Positions 20,946-31,044 of a DNA stretch of 39,648 bases are shown here, piece by piece. The DNA comes from Hypsibius dujardini (taxonomy: Eukaryota; Tardigrada; Eutardigrada; Parachela; Hypsibiidae), in NCBI GenBank assembly GCA_001579985.1, contig LRSR01006135.1:1-39648 (forward strand). Reading direction: 5' to 3'. Under the pieces are notes generated by a model, which made no database searches, had not been told where the DNA came from, and saw nothing but the letters and a program-made list of their open reading frames with translations. The position numbers and the translations under genes are program-made. Position 1 is the stretch's first letter. The number at the start of each line of letters is the position of its first letter.

Positions 20946-23190
20946 CAATTTATGTGGAACATAAGGGAAGATGTAGAAGCTCCTGCTTTCTATGGAAGTA
21001 TTATATTTAATATCCTTTTGCGGAAATGATTCTTTCACGAGGAGGCACATGTCAACTTACCCTCAATGATATCCTGCCACGCACGTTCTGCGAGTGCCGC
21101 CATACCTTAATTATTTACCCAATCATCGTTGACGCACACGGATCGATGGATTCAATATCCCAGTTGCATGTGTAAGTAGGGGGACCTTTTTTGTTGAGCT
21201 TCCTTAACGCCATTCGACGACGATTAACGACGGGTCAGCTGGTTCGGTCAACTCCATAAGGGCCCCCGGTACCCCTCAACCTGACAGTACTGTTCCTTTA
21301 CAGTACAATAACTCCATAACTCCAACTCCATGAGGGCCCCCGGTACCCCTCGACCTGACAGTATTGTACCTTTACAGTAACTCCATAACTACAACTCCAG
21401 TAGGGCCCCCGGCACCTTGCGTCTGATCTTGCAGCAGCTTACGTACAATGTCTAGAAAGTGTGTCATAACTAGCCACTAGGTTTTTATATAAGCCTTGTG
21501 TCATCGCTCGCCAAGTCTCCACTACGCCATTCGTACAGACAAACCGGCTGTTCTACCGCGAGAACTTTATTACAAGCGGTCCGACAAAACTTTAGCATAG
21601 TTTTTGGATTGCCGAGCTCGTTTTGTTATAAATATTGAGGGATTTTCATAAATTGCGCCAAAAGGCCCCCGCCGATAGGCGGCGGAAAATGTTAAAAGCC
21701 TAATGGAAGGGGGTAGTAATGCAGGCCTTTACATCTCTGCTTCTGACACGTTTCCGCAGGCTTCCATTTTACCAACACATTTTATTTCTCTTATTAGCCA
21801 ATGATGTTCTGCGAAATATTTTTATGGTCAGTCATATTTGTTTTAGATTGATCATTGGTCCGTTTGATAGCTCTGCCCACGAGCCGTCGAACGGGCCAAT
21901 GCTTGCTGTTCGGTTCTGTTTTGACGGGTCAGATGGTTCGGTCAAAGTTTTGCCCAATTGTGTGAATGAATAGGGCACACACCGACTACCAATACGTTCA
22001 GGCATTCAACATTGGGTTGAGTTGGCAGTGCGAAGCTGGACAGTGAGCAATGTACATGGGGAAGGACAGAGCAGACAGATGGAGGGGAAGATACTGAGGA
22101 CACAGACAGCTGCAGCACAGTGCAACAGACAGCTCTGCCTCTTCCTCTGTGGCTGCAGAGAATGTTCCACAAATGTAGGAAGAAAGATCGTATTACACTA
22201 AGCCAAAAAAGGTGAGAGGGGAGACGGATAGAGATCTGCAGCCGTCTTCTCATTACAAGCAGGGTTCGTAGTTTGAGGATAAAACAATATCTTGTCTGAG
22301 AAATTATTTCTAACGGGGGAAAACTGTTTAAAAATTATGCTCTACAGCTGGATCAGAAATCCCGCGATCGTCACAACGATAATAACGTCCATTCGGTATA
22401 AATACGGGTATTGCATAGAAACTACGCCCGTGGTTGAGGGTTAGTCCCCGGACGTCTTACGGAAGGTGTCGGTGAAGGACCCATCAGAGATGCAATGGTC
22501 TTTTTGCGGGGGAGGGGAGGTTCCTCGACATAATAATAAAAGGTGAGGTGCAACCCTATTTTGGAAACATTAATTTTAAAAAATTAAGTTGCCCATAAGG
22601 CCCTGTTCGGGCGAGCGGGGATAACTGCCTCACCCCCCCCCCGCAGCTGGGAATCTAATGTACTAATGTAATGTACTAATCTAATGTATAAATCGGGCGT
22701 CAATGATATGATTTTCGAACGTGTGTCTAATCAGCAAACCAAAACATTACTCTGTTTAATCAAGCACTGAACCATCATCCGAGCTTACTACTTAGTATTA
22801 TTAAACTTGCGCGCATCCAAAGATGGATCGGATACGTGAATTAGAGAAGTGGCTTTACTCTCGGTTCTTACTGTTGCCATCTAGTTATCATTTCACGAAA
22901 TTCGATTTGCATCGGATGATAGGATCTCTAGAAATCTGTTTCTGCGTCAGTACATCAACCTGATCGATCTTTTGCGTGCAATTCATTCTCTCTTTTCAAG
23001 AAGCCAGGCACGTAGACAGATATGTTGGAGTTTAAGAAAGTATTAGGGAGAGCTATTAACTGACGAGTGCCGCGAGGAGAGGAAAGGGACGGAAACGAAG
23101 AACCGCGACACTCATTTTATGTTGTGAACGTCGAGCAAAAAGCTCGAACGCTCACCATAGGAATACACAGACACACCAATCATCCTATCA
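20946..23190. other. Intergenic DNA, no supported gene
   Basis: No exon is convincing. A + strand frame at 21719-21973 has a hydrophobic stretch (FYQHILFLLLANDVL) that might be a receptor relic, but nothing supports it. The words ACGGGTCAG and TGGTTCGGTCAA occur at about 21228 and again at about 21924. A TATATAAG box lies at 21487. Confidence 0.45.
21253..21417. repeat. Tandem repeat of about 70-74 bp
   Basis: Two and a part copies of a unit with AGGGCCCCCGGTACCCCT, ACCTGACAGTA and TTTACAGTA, at spacings of 74 and 69 bases. Confidence 0.88.
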
Positions 23191-23194
23191 TAAC

Positions 23195-23515
23195 TGTTGG
23201 GTGGTACCCAACAGATACGCAATACTTACTAATAGTATAGTCTATCTACCTAGTTAACTCATTCCTATTTACCTTCACATTCTATAATGTACTTACTCAG
23301 TTATTATTACGTACATAGTTCCGCCATGTCGGCAGGAACTAGTACGTGAGCTCAGGAACTATTCTTTACTCCTGACTATATAAGCGTGTGTTTTACAATA
23401 ACCTAATAATTTCTCCTCTTAACAGTAAAGTCTTCCCTCAATTCTTCTCCTATTATTCAGTCTAATAGCTTGCATGTTCAGGTTCTTCCGTCTTAGTAGG
23501 GACGGAGGCCTAACA
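23195..23515. mobile_element. Solo LTR of a retrotransposon
   Basis: The 321-base block starts TGTTGGG and ends CCTAACA, giving the TG...CA ends of an LTR with short inverted repeats, and is flanked on both sides by TAAC (23191-23194 and 23516-23519), a 4-base target duplication. It holds a promoter-like CTATATAAGCG near 23377 and a perfect 8-base stem at its left end (TGTTGGGT-GGT-ACCCAACA). No gag or pol sequence is nearby, so it is probably a solo LTR. Alternatively, TAGTGGAGCGTGGTC just downstream could be a primer-binding site of a truncated element. Confidence 0.7.
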
Positions 23516-23519
23516 TAAC

Positions 23520-24509
23520 ATACACAAATATGTAGTGGAGCGTGGTCTGCGGAGCATTGTCCTAACAAAAGGTCACGGCATTATTTGCAGGCGATTGTCG
23601 CGGAATTACGCACAGTAACAGTCATTTGCGTAGTATCGCTAGCTTATATGTTTTCACACATTCCTCTGGGACATCTTTTACTTCGGCCTACTGGGAAAAT
23701 TCAATTACACCAAAACGTGGAAGGAAAATTGGATATGTCTAACAGGAGGAAGGTGGAAGGTAGAAGTGGTTCTTAAAACGTGTACGGAAAATAAAAAACA
23801 AGCGAGCACATGAGAAGCACAGCGTACGCTGCGTAAAATGAATTTCAAAAGAAATGTTAATAAAGGAAGACAATAAAAATATAGGAATTGATTGCCATAC
23901 TAATAATGTATACAACAACCAAAACAAAATACTGTAATGGAAGTCGATATAATCATAAGGCCATATACATGAGTCGCGTTACTCGAAACGTGTAAATGAT
24001 GGAAGCGTCGTTGGATTCCATGAAAGATCTCTAAAATTAAAAATTCTACCAGTTTGGTTTGGCTGCTCAAATTGGCACACTTTGTCAAGTCGCAAAAATA
24101 GCGAAAACTGAAAAAGTTGTGGATAAAATAGCGCGTCTCATTCTCATTTAGGCAGAAAAAGCATCCGGGATATCGCTGTTTTCTGCTCATCGGCGAGTTC
24201 GGCGTGTGGACACGCGATTGATTGATAGATTGACGAGACGTTTTTATTTTCGTATAGGGCATTAAAATATCTAGCTTTTGCCGTGAACAACAACAGAAAC
24301 TGTTGTTTTTCGACCTGAGGGAGTGATAGTTGGTAGAATTTAGTCCCGAAGGTTTCCACCCGGTACTGCCCACCTTCCACCATCCACCATCCACCGTTTA
24401 GAGATACCCAGGAATATTAAAGTTCGCACCAAAAGAGCACGCGCAATCCTAATATCACCTACACAGTATGGGGGGGGGGGATCAGTGAAACGTGGGATGG
24501 GGTTGGCAG
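23520..24509. other. Intergenic DNA, no supported gene
   Basis: Overlapping minus-strand open frames at 23900-24394 have no domain I recognise and no matching splice sites. I treat them as chance. Confidence 0.4.
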
Positions 24510-24975
24510 GAGCTCGCTTAGGATCCTTACGAGTCCAAACCACGACCCCTTGTGGTAGGGTACATGGATTGTTCTCAAAATTAAACCCAAATTTCTACCG
24601 TTGCTTGGTACCTCACCATTTTTAAATCTATGGAAGTGTATGGGTTTGATTTGCAAGGGCCCCCTAGGATTTCGAAACGTTTACGAAGACTTGGGCTTCA
24701 ATATGCGTATCCTGTTAATAACTAAAATGGAAGATTAACTAAGTCAAGAATGGTTCCACATTCATGTAAAAACTGAAGATTACGAAGATATTCTAAAATT
24801 CCAGAGGTGACTTTAAACATCGGGCCCTCACACCCCTGCAAGTTTCATATGATCAGCAACAAATGCCGAACCAAAGGTTTAATTTCGAGAACAATGCATT
24901 TTGCCCCTTCCCCCCCCCCCCCCGTTTTACCAAGACGGGTCCTGGTCCCGAGTTGTAAGAACCCTAAATGAGCCG
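24510..24975. mobile_element. Inverted-repeat element, family 2, copy 2 (diverged)
   Basis: The left end GAGCTCGCTTAGGATCCTTA and the right end (complement GGCTCATTTAGGGTTCTTAC) match the termini of the element at 15222-15721 with several changes. The inner part carries the same ACCACGACCCCT/GGGTCCTGGTCC motifs. Length 466 bases, non-coding. Confidence 0.72.
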
Positions 24976-25107
24976 TCGTGGGGGCGGGTGGGGGGAGGGG
25001 ATAATAGGAGATTACGGGTTGCGTGTATAGCGCTGGTAGATCAACAAATTTTTCAATATACCGATGTACTCATGGCTGACCACACTACTTTCAGAGGGGG
25101 GGGGATG

Positions 25108-25339
25108 GTGAAAGAGAAAGAGAGTCAGTCAGTCTGCTGTCCTACAAAAAAAAACTTAACTTTATCGGTAATTCACGCGTAATTTGCTGCGAAGGACTGT
25201 CAGTGGCGCCGCAAACTGGCACATAAAACGCGACGATCGCCACTCACAAAGATCTCGGACCAGTGCTCTTTTCACTTTCACTTTCACTTTCCGAGAGAGA
25301 ATTTTTTTCTTCTCTCTGTTAAGAAATTGATCTCACGCC
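25108..25339 (+). promoter_or_regulatory. Promoter and 5' UTR of Ly6-like gene A
   Basis: About 230 bases upstream of the start codon are nearly identical to the block before gene B (37327-37558), while farther upstream the two diverge. A TATA-like CATAAAA lies at 25222-25228, with initiation expected about 30 bases later. A CACTTT triplet repeat (CTTTTCACTTTCACTTTCAC) and a GAGAGAGAA/TTCTTCTCTCTG pair lie in the predicted 5' UTR. Retention across paralogues suggests recent duplication, conversion or shared regulation. Confidence 0.65.
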
Positions 25340-26145
25340 ATGCGACTAATTTGGATTACGACTCTGTTGTCTGCGGCTGCTTGGAAGGGTGAGAAGACAG
25401 TCGTCGAGGGAAATTGTTCAAATGTTCTTGTTTCAAAAATTAGAATTTTGCAGAAGCCGAAGCAATCCGATGCTTCTCCTGCGTCAGCAGTATTACCGGC
25501 GATTCCTTCTGCCGGAAAGTGTCCGTCAATGAGATTGTTGAGTGCCCCTTTGACTCAGCTTGGTGCACCGTTTTTATTCACATGAAAGACGGTAAGACTG
25601 CCAATTCTTCCAAGTCGATAATATACTTATTAAAAATCAACACCTACAGCTCAATTCAATCCAAGAGATTAGATTGCTTGAGTGCATTTTAATGCTACAG
25701 TTTAGAGCGGGTCCTTTAATCTCAAACTTATATGCATGCATAATGATTCATCATAGCTACGAAATTGTTTTACTTGGCAACAGTGCTGACGTATGGCCAA
25801 AATAGCAACTTTGAAAGCCAAAAAACGATTTAAATTTCACACGCTTTGATTGGCGATTGATTGGTTGATTGAGTGCTGTGGTTTCAGTTTTTCTTTTACC
25901 TGTTTATACTGCTTTATCTGGTGTAAACAAACTTTAGATATCATTAATGTTTAATTTGGATAGTCTTAAGTCAATTTCCAGTCCGGGAAGTATTAAAAAT
26001 TGCAATTTTTTTGTAACGTGTGAAAAGTCAAAACAGTCTTGTTTCACGAAATCAAATAAAATCAAAACTTTGCAAGTAACCTGCAAGCAGCTGTATCTAC
26101 AGTTCTAAATTTACTCTATACAAATTTGACATGTTCATTCCAAAT

Positions 26146-26184
<39 letters not shown>

Positions 26185-29040
26185 GTTAAATTTATATTAT
26201 TTCATTATAGATATAGTTATGATCAAGTAAATCTGTTTATTACATGTTGAGTTTAAAATATATTTAATCACATGATTCTATAATCTCTCTCTCTTTATAT
26301 ATATATATATAAATAATATGGAATTGAAAATATATTTTAGCGTATCTATGCATAGGTTTATAAATTTGCAAATATAGATAAAAACGTATTATATGCATAT
26401 TTACATGAATATACTTAGTACATCGAACATACATATTGTTTATATATTTGAATTGGATGTTAATATATATATTACTAATTTTAAAGTAAATTTATTTAGA
26501 GTGCTTTCTATCGGTAGGTGTCGCCCAAGTAAATCGCGGTTGTGGAGGGCAAGTCCAAAAATGGGGTTTCGGTCAGAATGAAGAGGAAATAGTCTCCCGA
26601 AAAGATTCAGAGGAGGAAGGGATGGCCCTGTATCAGTGCAAGGGCGACGGCTGCAACAACCTCGAGCCCGTGCCTGATCCCGAGTCCCCGTCGGATGTGG
26701 GCCTCGTGATCCGTCCGGTTCGCGGGCTCAAAGTTGGTCGCAGCAAATGTAAATGTAATCCTGAACGATTCGATGCCTTCGCTAACCCGGTGAGCCAAAA
26801 CTAAAATATAATTAAACAATAAAGTACTAAACGATAATATTAAAATCGAATGATATTAACATTATCATCATTGATATACTATCATAGCTGTTTATAATAT
26901 TATTAATACGATTATTAATATGATGTTACCATTAACATTTAACATAGCCCCGATAGAAATTACACTTTAATATAAAGGTATATAATAAATAATAATCGTC
27001 AATGTTAAACTGATTATATCTATTTATTAAATAGCATTTGGGACTTCTGACTCGTGAAACTTCGCAGTCGGTATTCATTTCCAGTGGCGCGCCGAGCTTT
27101 GGTTTGAGGGGAGGGGGGTGTTATTTTTTCCCAAATTTATTTTTTATTGTATCCGAAATATTTCCGATAGAACGTAAGGGGGGACCCTTAGGGCACTGTT
27201 TATTTCATTTGAAATAGTTTTGGCTTTGCTGCTTTATAAGATTGTGCACGAGTCGATATTTAAATGCAATGGAATGAATTTGAATCAAGCACATGGAAGA
27301 TCTTCAAGCACAGTTGTTAATGTCTAATTCTTAGCTGATCTATTAATCCCTCATCATGACGAAAGTGATTGAAATGATGAAACTATTGTATTTCGTAGCC
27401 GACATTGGACGGATTCCCTTGCAAAATGAGAATCGTGTCGTACAAGATTCAATTTCGTAATCTAAATAAAACGGCTGCAAAATCAAATACAATCACTGAT
27501 GGTCAAATTGAACCGCACTACGATTAATATTTTATTGATTGACTTCTGCTTTATATGTCTGCTCCGAGAAACTAAAAAAAAATCAAAAGAAGAATAAGTG
27601 TAATGTCGGGCGTTAAAGAAAGAAAATACTAGTAAATGGTTCATTTGGAGTTTTTGCCGTTCAACCACAGAGGATGTTAGTACCGGGGGGAGATGAGGAA
27701 TTGAAGCGGGCTGCGAATTCGAATGTGGCTCAACAGATCACGGCACGCAGACGAAAGCGACCGCAAGTGACCGTAGCACCGACCACCCCGGCCATCGATT
27801 TCGGCGGCGAAGATGAGTCATCCATCGACAGCGAAGATGAGTCATCCTTCAGCGGTGGCAGCAGCTCCAGCGGAGATGGAAACATCGTCGAAAAACAAGG
27901 CAGCAAAAAAGGCGGTAAAGCTAGCAGTGGAAACTCACAGGTGAGCCAAAACTAAAATCTAAATAATTATTAACGTAATTAATGATTATATTAATATCGA
28001 ATGATATTAACATTATCACCATTAATATACTATCACAGTTATTTATAATATTATTAATACGATTATTAATATGATGTAGATATTAACATTTAACAGTTTA
28101 ACGATGATTTTAAAATCGGATGAAAAACTTTAATGTAAATTAACTGTTAATTAAAAAATTTTGCAGCGTACTGATACACAGCCGAGAATTGGAAAGATGC
28201 CTTAATGTTAGAACGAGAATTGAAAATAAGTTGTCAGTAATGAGCCCCGATAGAAATTACATTTTAATATAAAAGTACATAATAAATAATAATCGGGAAG
28301 GTCAGACTAAAGAGCATTTGGGATTTCTTAGTCGTAAAAATTCCTAGTCGGTATTTATTTCATTTGAAAAAGTTTGGCTTTGCTACTTTAAAAGATTGTG
28401 CAAAGTCGATTTTGAGCGTAATGAAACGGATTTCAGAAAAACCTTAAGCACAATTCTTATTGCAATCTTCAGTGTTTTCAGATGGTTTCAATTTTGAAAT
28501 CTAATTAAAAATGGCTGCAAAATCAAATACAATTACCGATTGTCAAACGGAACAGTGGCAAATTATGTATTTTATCCATTGACCTCTGTTGTACATGTCT
28601 GCTTTGAGAAACTCAAGAAAAATGTAATGACGAGCGTTAAACAAAGAAAGGGATTAATAAATGATTCATTTGGGGATTTTCCGGCTCCGCCACAGGTGCT
28701 GTCAGAGTTGGACGAAGATGAGGCATTGAAGCTGCCGGCGAAGAAAGCCGCGGAGGTGGCTCAACAGACCCTGGTAGGCAGACGAAGACGACCGCGAACG
28801 ACCGTCGCACCGACCACCGCGGTCGCCGATCTTGCAGAAGAAGATGCCGAGACGCCGGAAATCGAATCGGCAGAGGAGACCGATGCGCCGGCGTACAAAC
28901 CAAAGTCGACGACGACGACTACCACGAAGAAACGGCGGATTGAGTACCCGCAGGAGGAAGAAGTCAAAGAGAACACAGCGACCCAGCCCACCATCAGGCC
29001 GATCCGTCGGCTTAGGACTGTCTTTGACAGACGTCGTTGA
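25340..29040 (+). CDS. Ly6/quiver-like three-finger secreted protein A
   Basis: Five exons: 25340-25388, 25454-25591, 26518-26789, 27671-27940 and 28696-29040, all GT-AG and in phase, 357 residues. Exon 1 encodes a signal peptide start (MRLIWITTLLSAAAWK). Exons 2 and 3 form a Ly6/uPAR-type domain of about 90 residues with cysteines in RCFSC, SFC, VEC, AWC, RGCGG and the closing QCKGDGCNNL, the CN signature of Sleepless/quiver-type proteins. Such proteins are secreted or GPI-anchored and modulate receptors or channels. Here the domain is followed by a low-complexity tail of about 250 residues: acidic DDE/EED runs, basic RRRRPRTT and T-rich VAPTT blocks. No hydrophobic GPI signal is seen, so it is probably secreted. 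Exon 4 is a hybrid of exon-5-like and gene-B exon-3-like sequence, formed by an internal tandem duplication. Paralogue B lies at 37559. Confidence 0.8.
26146..26184. repeat. (CA)n(TA)n microsatellite in Ly6-A intron 2
   Basis: A compound CA then TA dinucleotide run in the 926-base second intron. The matching intron of gene B is only 223 bases and lacks the CA part. Confidence 0.92.
26790..28720. repeat. Internal tandem duplication in Ly6-like gene A
   Basis: Two units: about 26780-27930 and 27930 to about 28720. Both start with an exon end and a GTGAGCCAAAACTAAA donor region, then an AT-rich intron sharing words such as TCGAATGATATTAACATTAT and TAATACGATTATTAATATGA, then a PPxCACAG acceptor-like stretch and an exon with VAQQ, RKRPxxTVAPTT. 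The junction of the units is exon 4, which begins like exon 5 and ends like exon 3 of gene B. Confidence 0.8.
27082..27198. mobile_element. hAT-like MITE in Ly6-A intron 3
   Basis: A 117-base insertion starts CAGTGGCGC and ends GGGCACTG (imperfect inverted ends), flanked by 8-base near-duplicates TTCATTTC (27074-27081) and TTTATTTC (27199-27206). The sister intron in the same gene (near 28360) and the intron of gene B (near 38675) read straight through at this site. Ends and 8-base duplication fit the hAT superfamily. Confidence 0.78.
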
Positions 29041-29305
29041 GGGGAATGCGATGAACGGTTTTCTTTCCGGTTTGACTGTAGCAGAGAATCCGAGCACAAA
29101 CACTTTCACTTGATGTGACCTCATTTCTTTCGCTTTTATTCGGTGGTTTCTTGCTGTGTCATTGTTATCAGAATGTTGAGTGACGCTGATCGGAAGCCGA
29201 GAACGCCATGACGAGTTTCTTTTCCCGCCCTTTCTTTTGTGGCAGATCCTCGCATTCAAGCCGTTGTGCTGTGCGCAAGATTTCGATCGAACGACAATAT
29301 ACGAA

Positions 29306-29311
29306 AATAAA
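29306..29311 (+). terminator. Polyadenylation signal AATAAA for Ly6-like gene A
   Basis: Canonical hexamer about 265 bases after the stop codon at 29040, the first one seen downstream. Confidence 0.5.
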
Positions 29312-29994
29312 TTCTCAGTGTTTTGCTATTTTGCGATTCGACAAAGTGTGTTAATTAGCTCCTTTGCGTAACCAAGTGAAACTGGTGAAAGTTTCAGAGA
29401 AGTGCTGAAGATTGCGTAAAAAGAAGTCCGCCGCGGGAATATATTCTTCTCTTTGATCCGCGAGGGCCGTCAAAGGTAACACGGCGAACAATAATCATAT
29501 TTCGATATAAAAAATGCATATTGAACGCATATTTATTTGGTGTTTTGTTGAAAATCGGCCTTGAAAACAACACCGGAGGTTCAACCATTACGGTAAATGA
29601 AAAAAACTCATTCTCAAAAGGGTGAGGGAAAATTGGTGGATATTTTTTCTGGCAATGATTCGACAAAAATGTGTTTTGAGTAATCGAACGGCCAAAGAAT
29701 TTTCGAAGTTTTTTTACATTTGAGCATCTCTGAGGAATGATGAGAGGCTTAGATCTGTTCGATTTTCAATAACTGGTGCGGATTCACAGGAACAAAACGT
29801 TGATTTGGTGCTTCTCGGAGAAGATGAAAAAAAAAGTGTAAACAAGTACAAATTACTGCAGATGTTTTATGATAAAACGAAAGAAGAAAATTGTCTGTCG
29901 AATGAGTGGTGACCTATTCCCCCCCCCCCCTGTTAGAGGGGACGGAGCAGCATGTCGGTGAAGTTAGTCTCGAAAATAAGTTTCCACGCGGTGC
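29312..29994. other. Intergenic DNA, no gene seen
   Basis: No supported coding sequence. A C-run at about 29921-29930 borders the degenerate element to the right. Confidence 0.45.
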
Positions 29995-30420
29995 AATACA
30001 AGTCGGAATCAGAACTTGCATGATGGGACCAGAGAGTGAGCAACGGAGCTAAATGCAATTTTTCAAGATTGAAATCAAAATTTGGTTCCATTTATCGCTG
30101 ATCATTTTTAAACTTGTGAGATTTAAGGGTCTGAATTCTGCCCCCGCCCCCGAATCGAAAATATTTTCAAAAACATTAGCTTTTTTTTGAAATTGGGACC
30201 ACTCTTCAATGTTGAGTTTGCGATTTGTATTTATTGACAGGCATCTTAGACTGGACTTTAACAAAGCCCAAATTTTACCCAAAAAACTGAAGTTTTTGAA
30301 ATTGCTCTGAAATTGCAGCGGGACTATAGATATCAACCCCCTTACACCTCCACAAGTTTGACAATGGCCATGAATCATCAGTCCTTTCAATTTCGATAAG
30401 AAAAGTGTTCCCTCTCCTTT
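29995..30420. mobile_element. Decayed family 2 inverted-repeat element
   Basis: Internal words match the element at 15222: AGTCGGAA near the left, then GGGACC, GAGTG-GCAACGG, AAATGCAATTT, AAGATTGAA, TGATCATTTT-AACTTGTGAG. The terminal repeats are no longer clear, so limits are approximate. Confidence 0.5.
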
Positions 30421-30930
30421 TAAACATACGGCACATCAACCGCAACCAAGATATTTCTACAAATCCGAGCGTAGATGTGGTTGGAATTTTATCTGCCGGA
30501 CGTTATGGGTTCTTCAGATCAATGAGTGAAATATGTGAAACGTTGTGATGACATTATACTGAAATACTCACATTATTGAAAACATTGTGTTATACTTTGC
30601 TGAATTTAAAACATACACCGCATTGTTACAAAAAACAAGACCGGGAACTCTATGGATACCGGGATTCCATCTTATGCTCTCAATTAATGATGAACATTAC
30701 CATGGCGCAACATGGTCGACACTATGAACACTAGTGCTTGTGGTGGGCGTAGTCGTGTAAGAAATTGTGGTCGTACTAGGCATGGTCTTGGTTGTAGTAG
30801 TAGTAGTCGTCGTTTGACGTGGTAGTAGGCGTAGACACAAAACTGATACATCAACTGAAACATCAAGTTTGACTAGTGGCAAGTTTTCTAGCAAAATCAT
30901 TTTAAGTTGTCTCAAGATCCACTTGTCCTT

Positions 30931-31036
30931 ACGTCATTGTGTCATTATATTAAACTAATGACGTAATGTCATTGTCATTATATTAAACTGATGACGTAAT
31001 GTCATTGTCATTATATTAACCTAATGACGTAATGTC
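30931..31036. repeat. 33-bp tandem repeat abutting the mariner
   Basis: About three copies of a 33-base unit containing ATGACGTAATGTCATTGTCA. The last copy is interrupted by the left end of the mariner relic, which appears to have inserted in or next to the array. Confidence 0.85.
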
Positions 31037-31044
31037 TTTATACA

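Noticed and set aside
21719-21973. Hydrophobic + strand frame (FYQHILFLLLANDVL)
   Set aside because: Could be a receptor relic, but only one helix and no conserved motif; not enough to call.
23900-24394. 164-codon minus-strand frame and an overlapping one at 24144-24383
   Set aside because: No domain, two overlapping frames, no supporting splice sites; treated as chance.
28702-29259. Long minus-strand frames opposite Ly6-A exon 5
   Set aside because: Antisense shadows of the charged tail; the + strand has matching paralogue, splice sites and phase.
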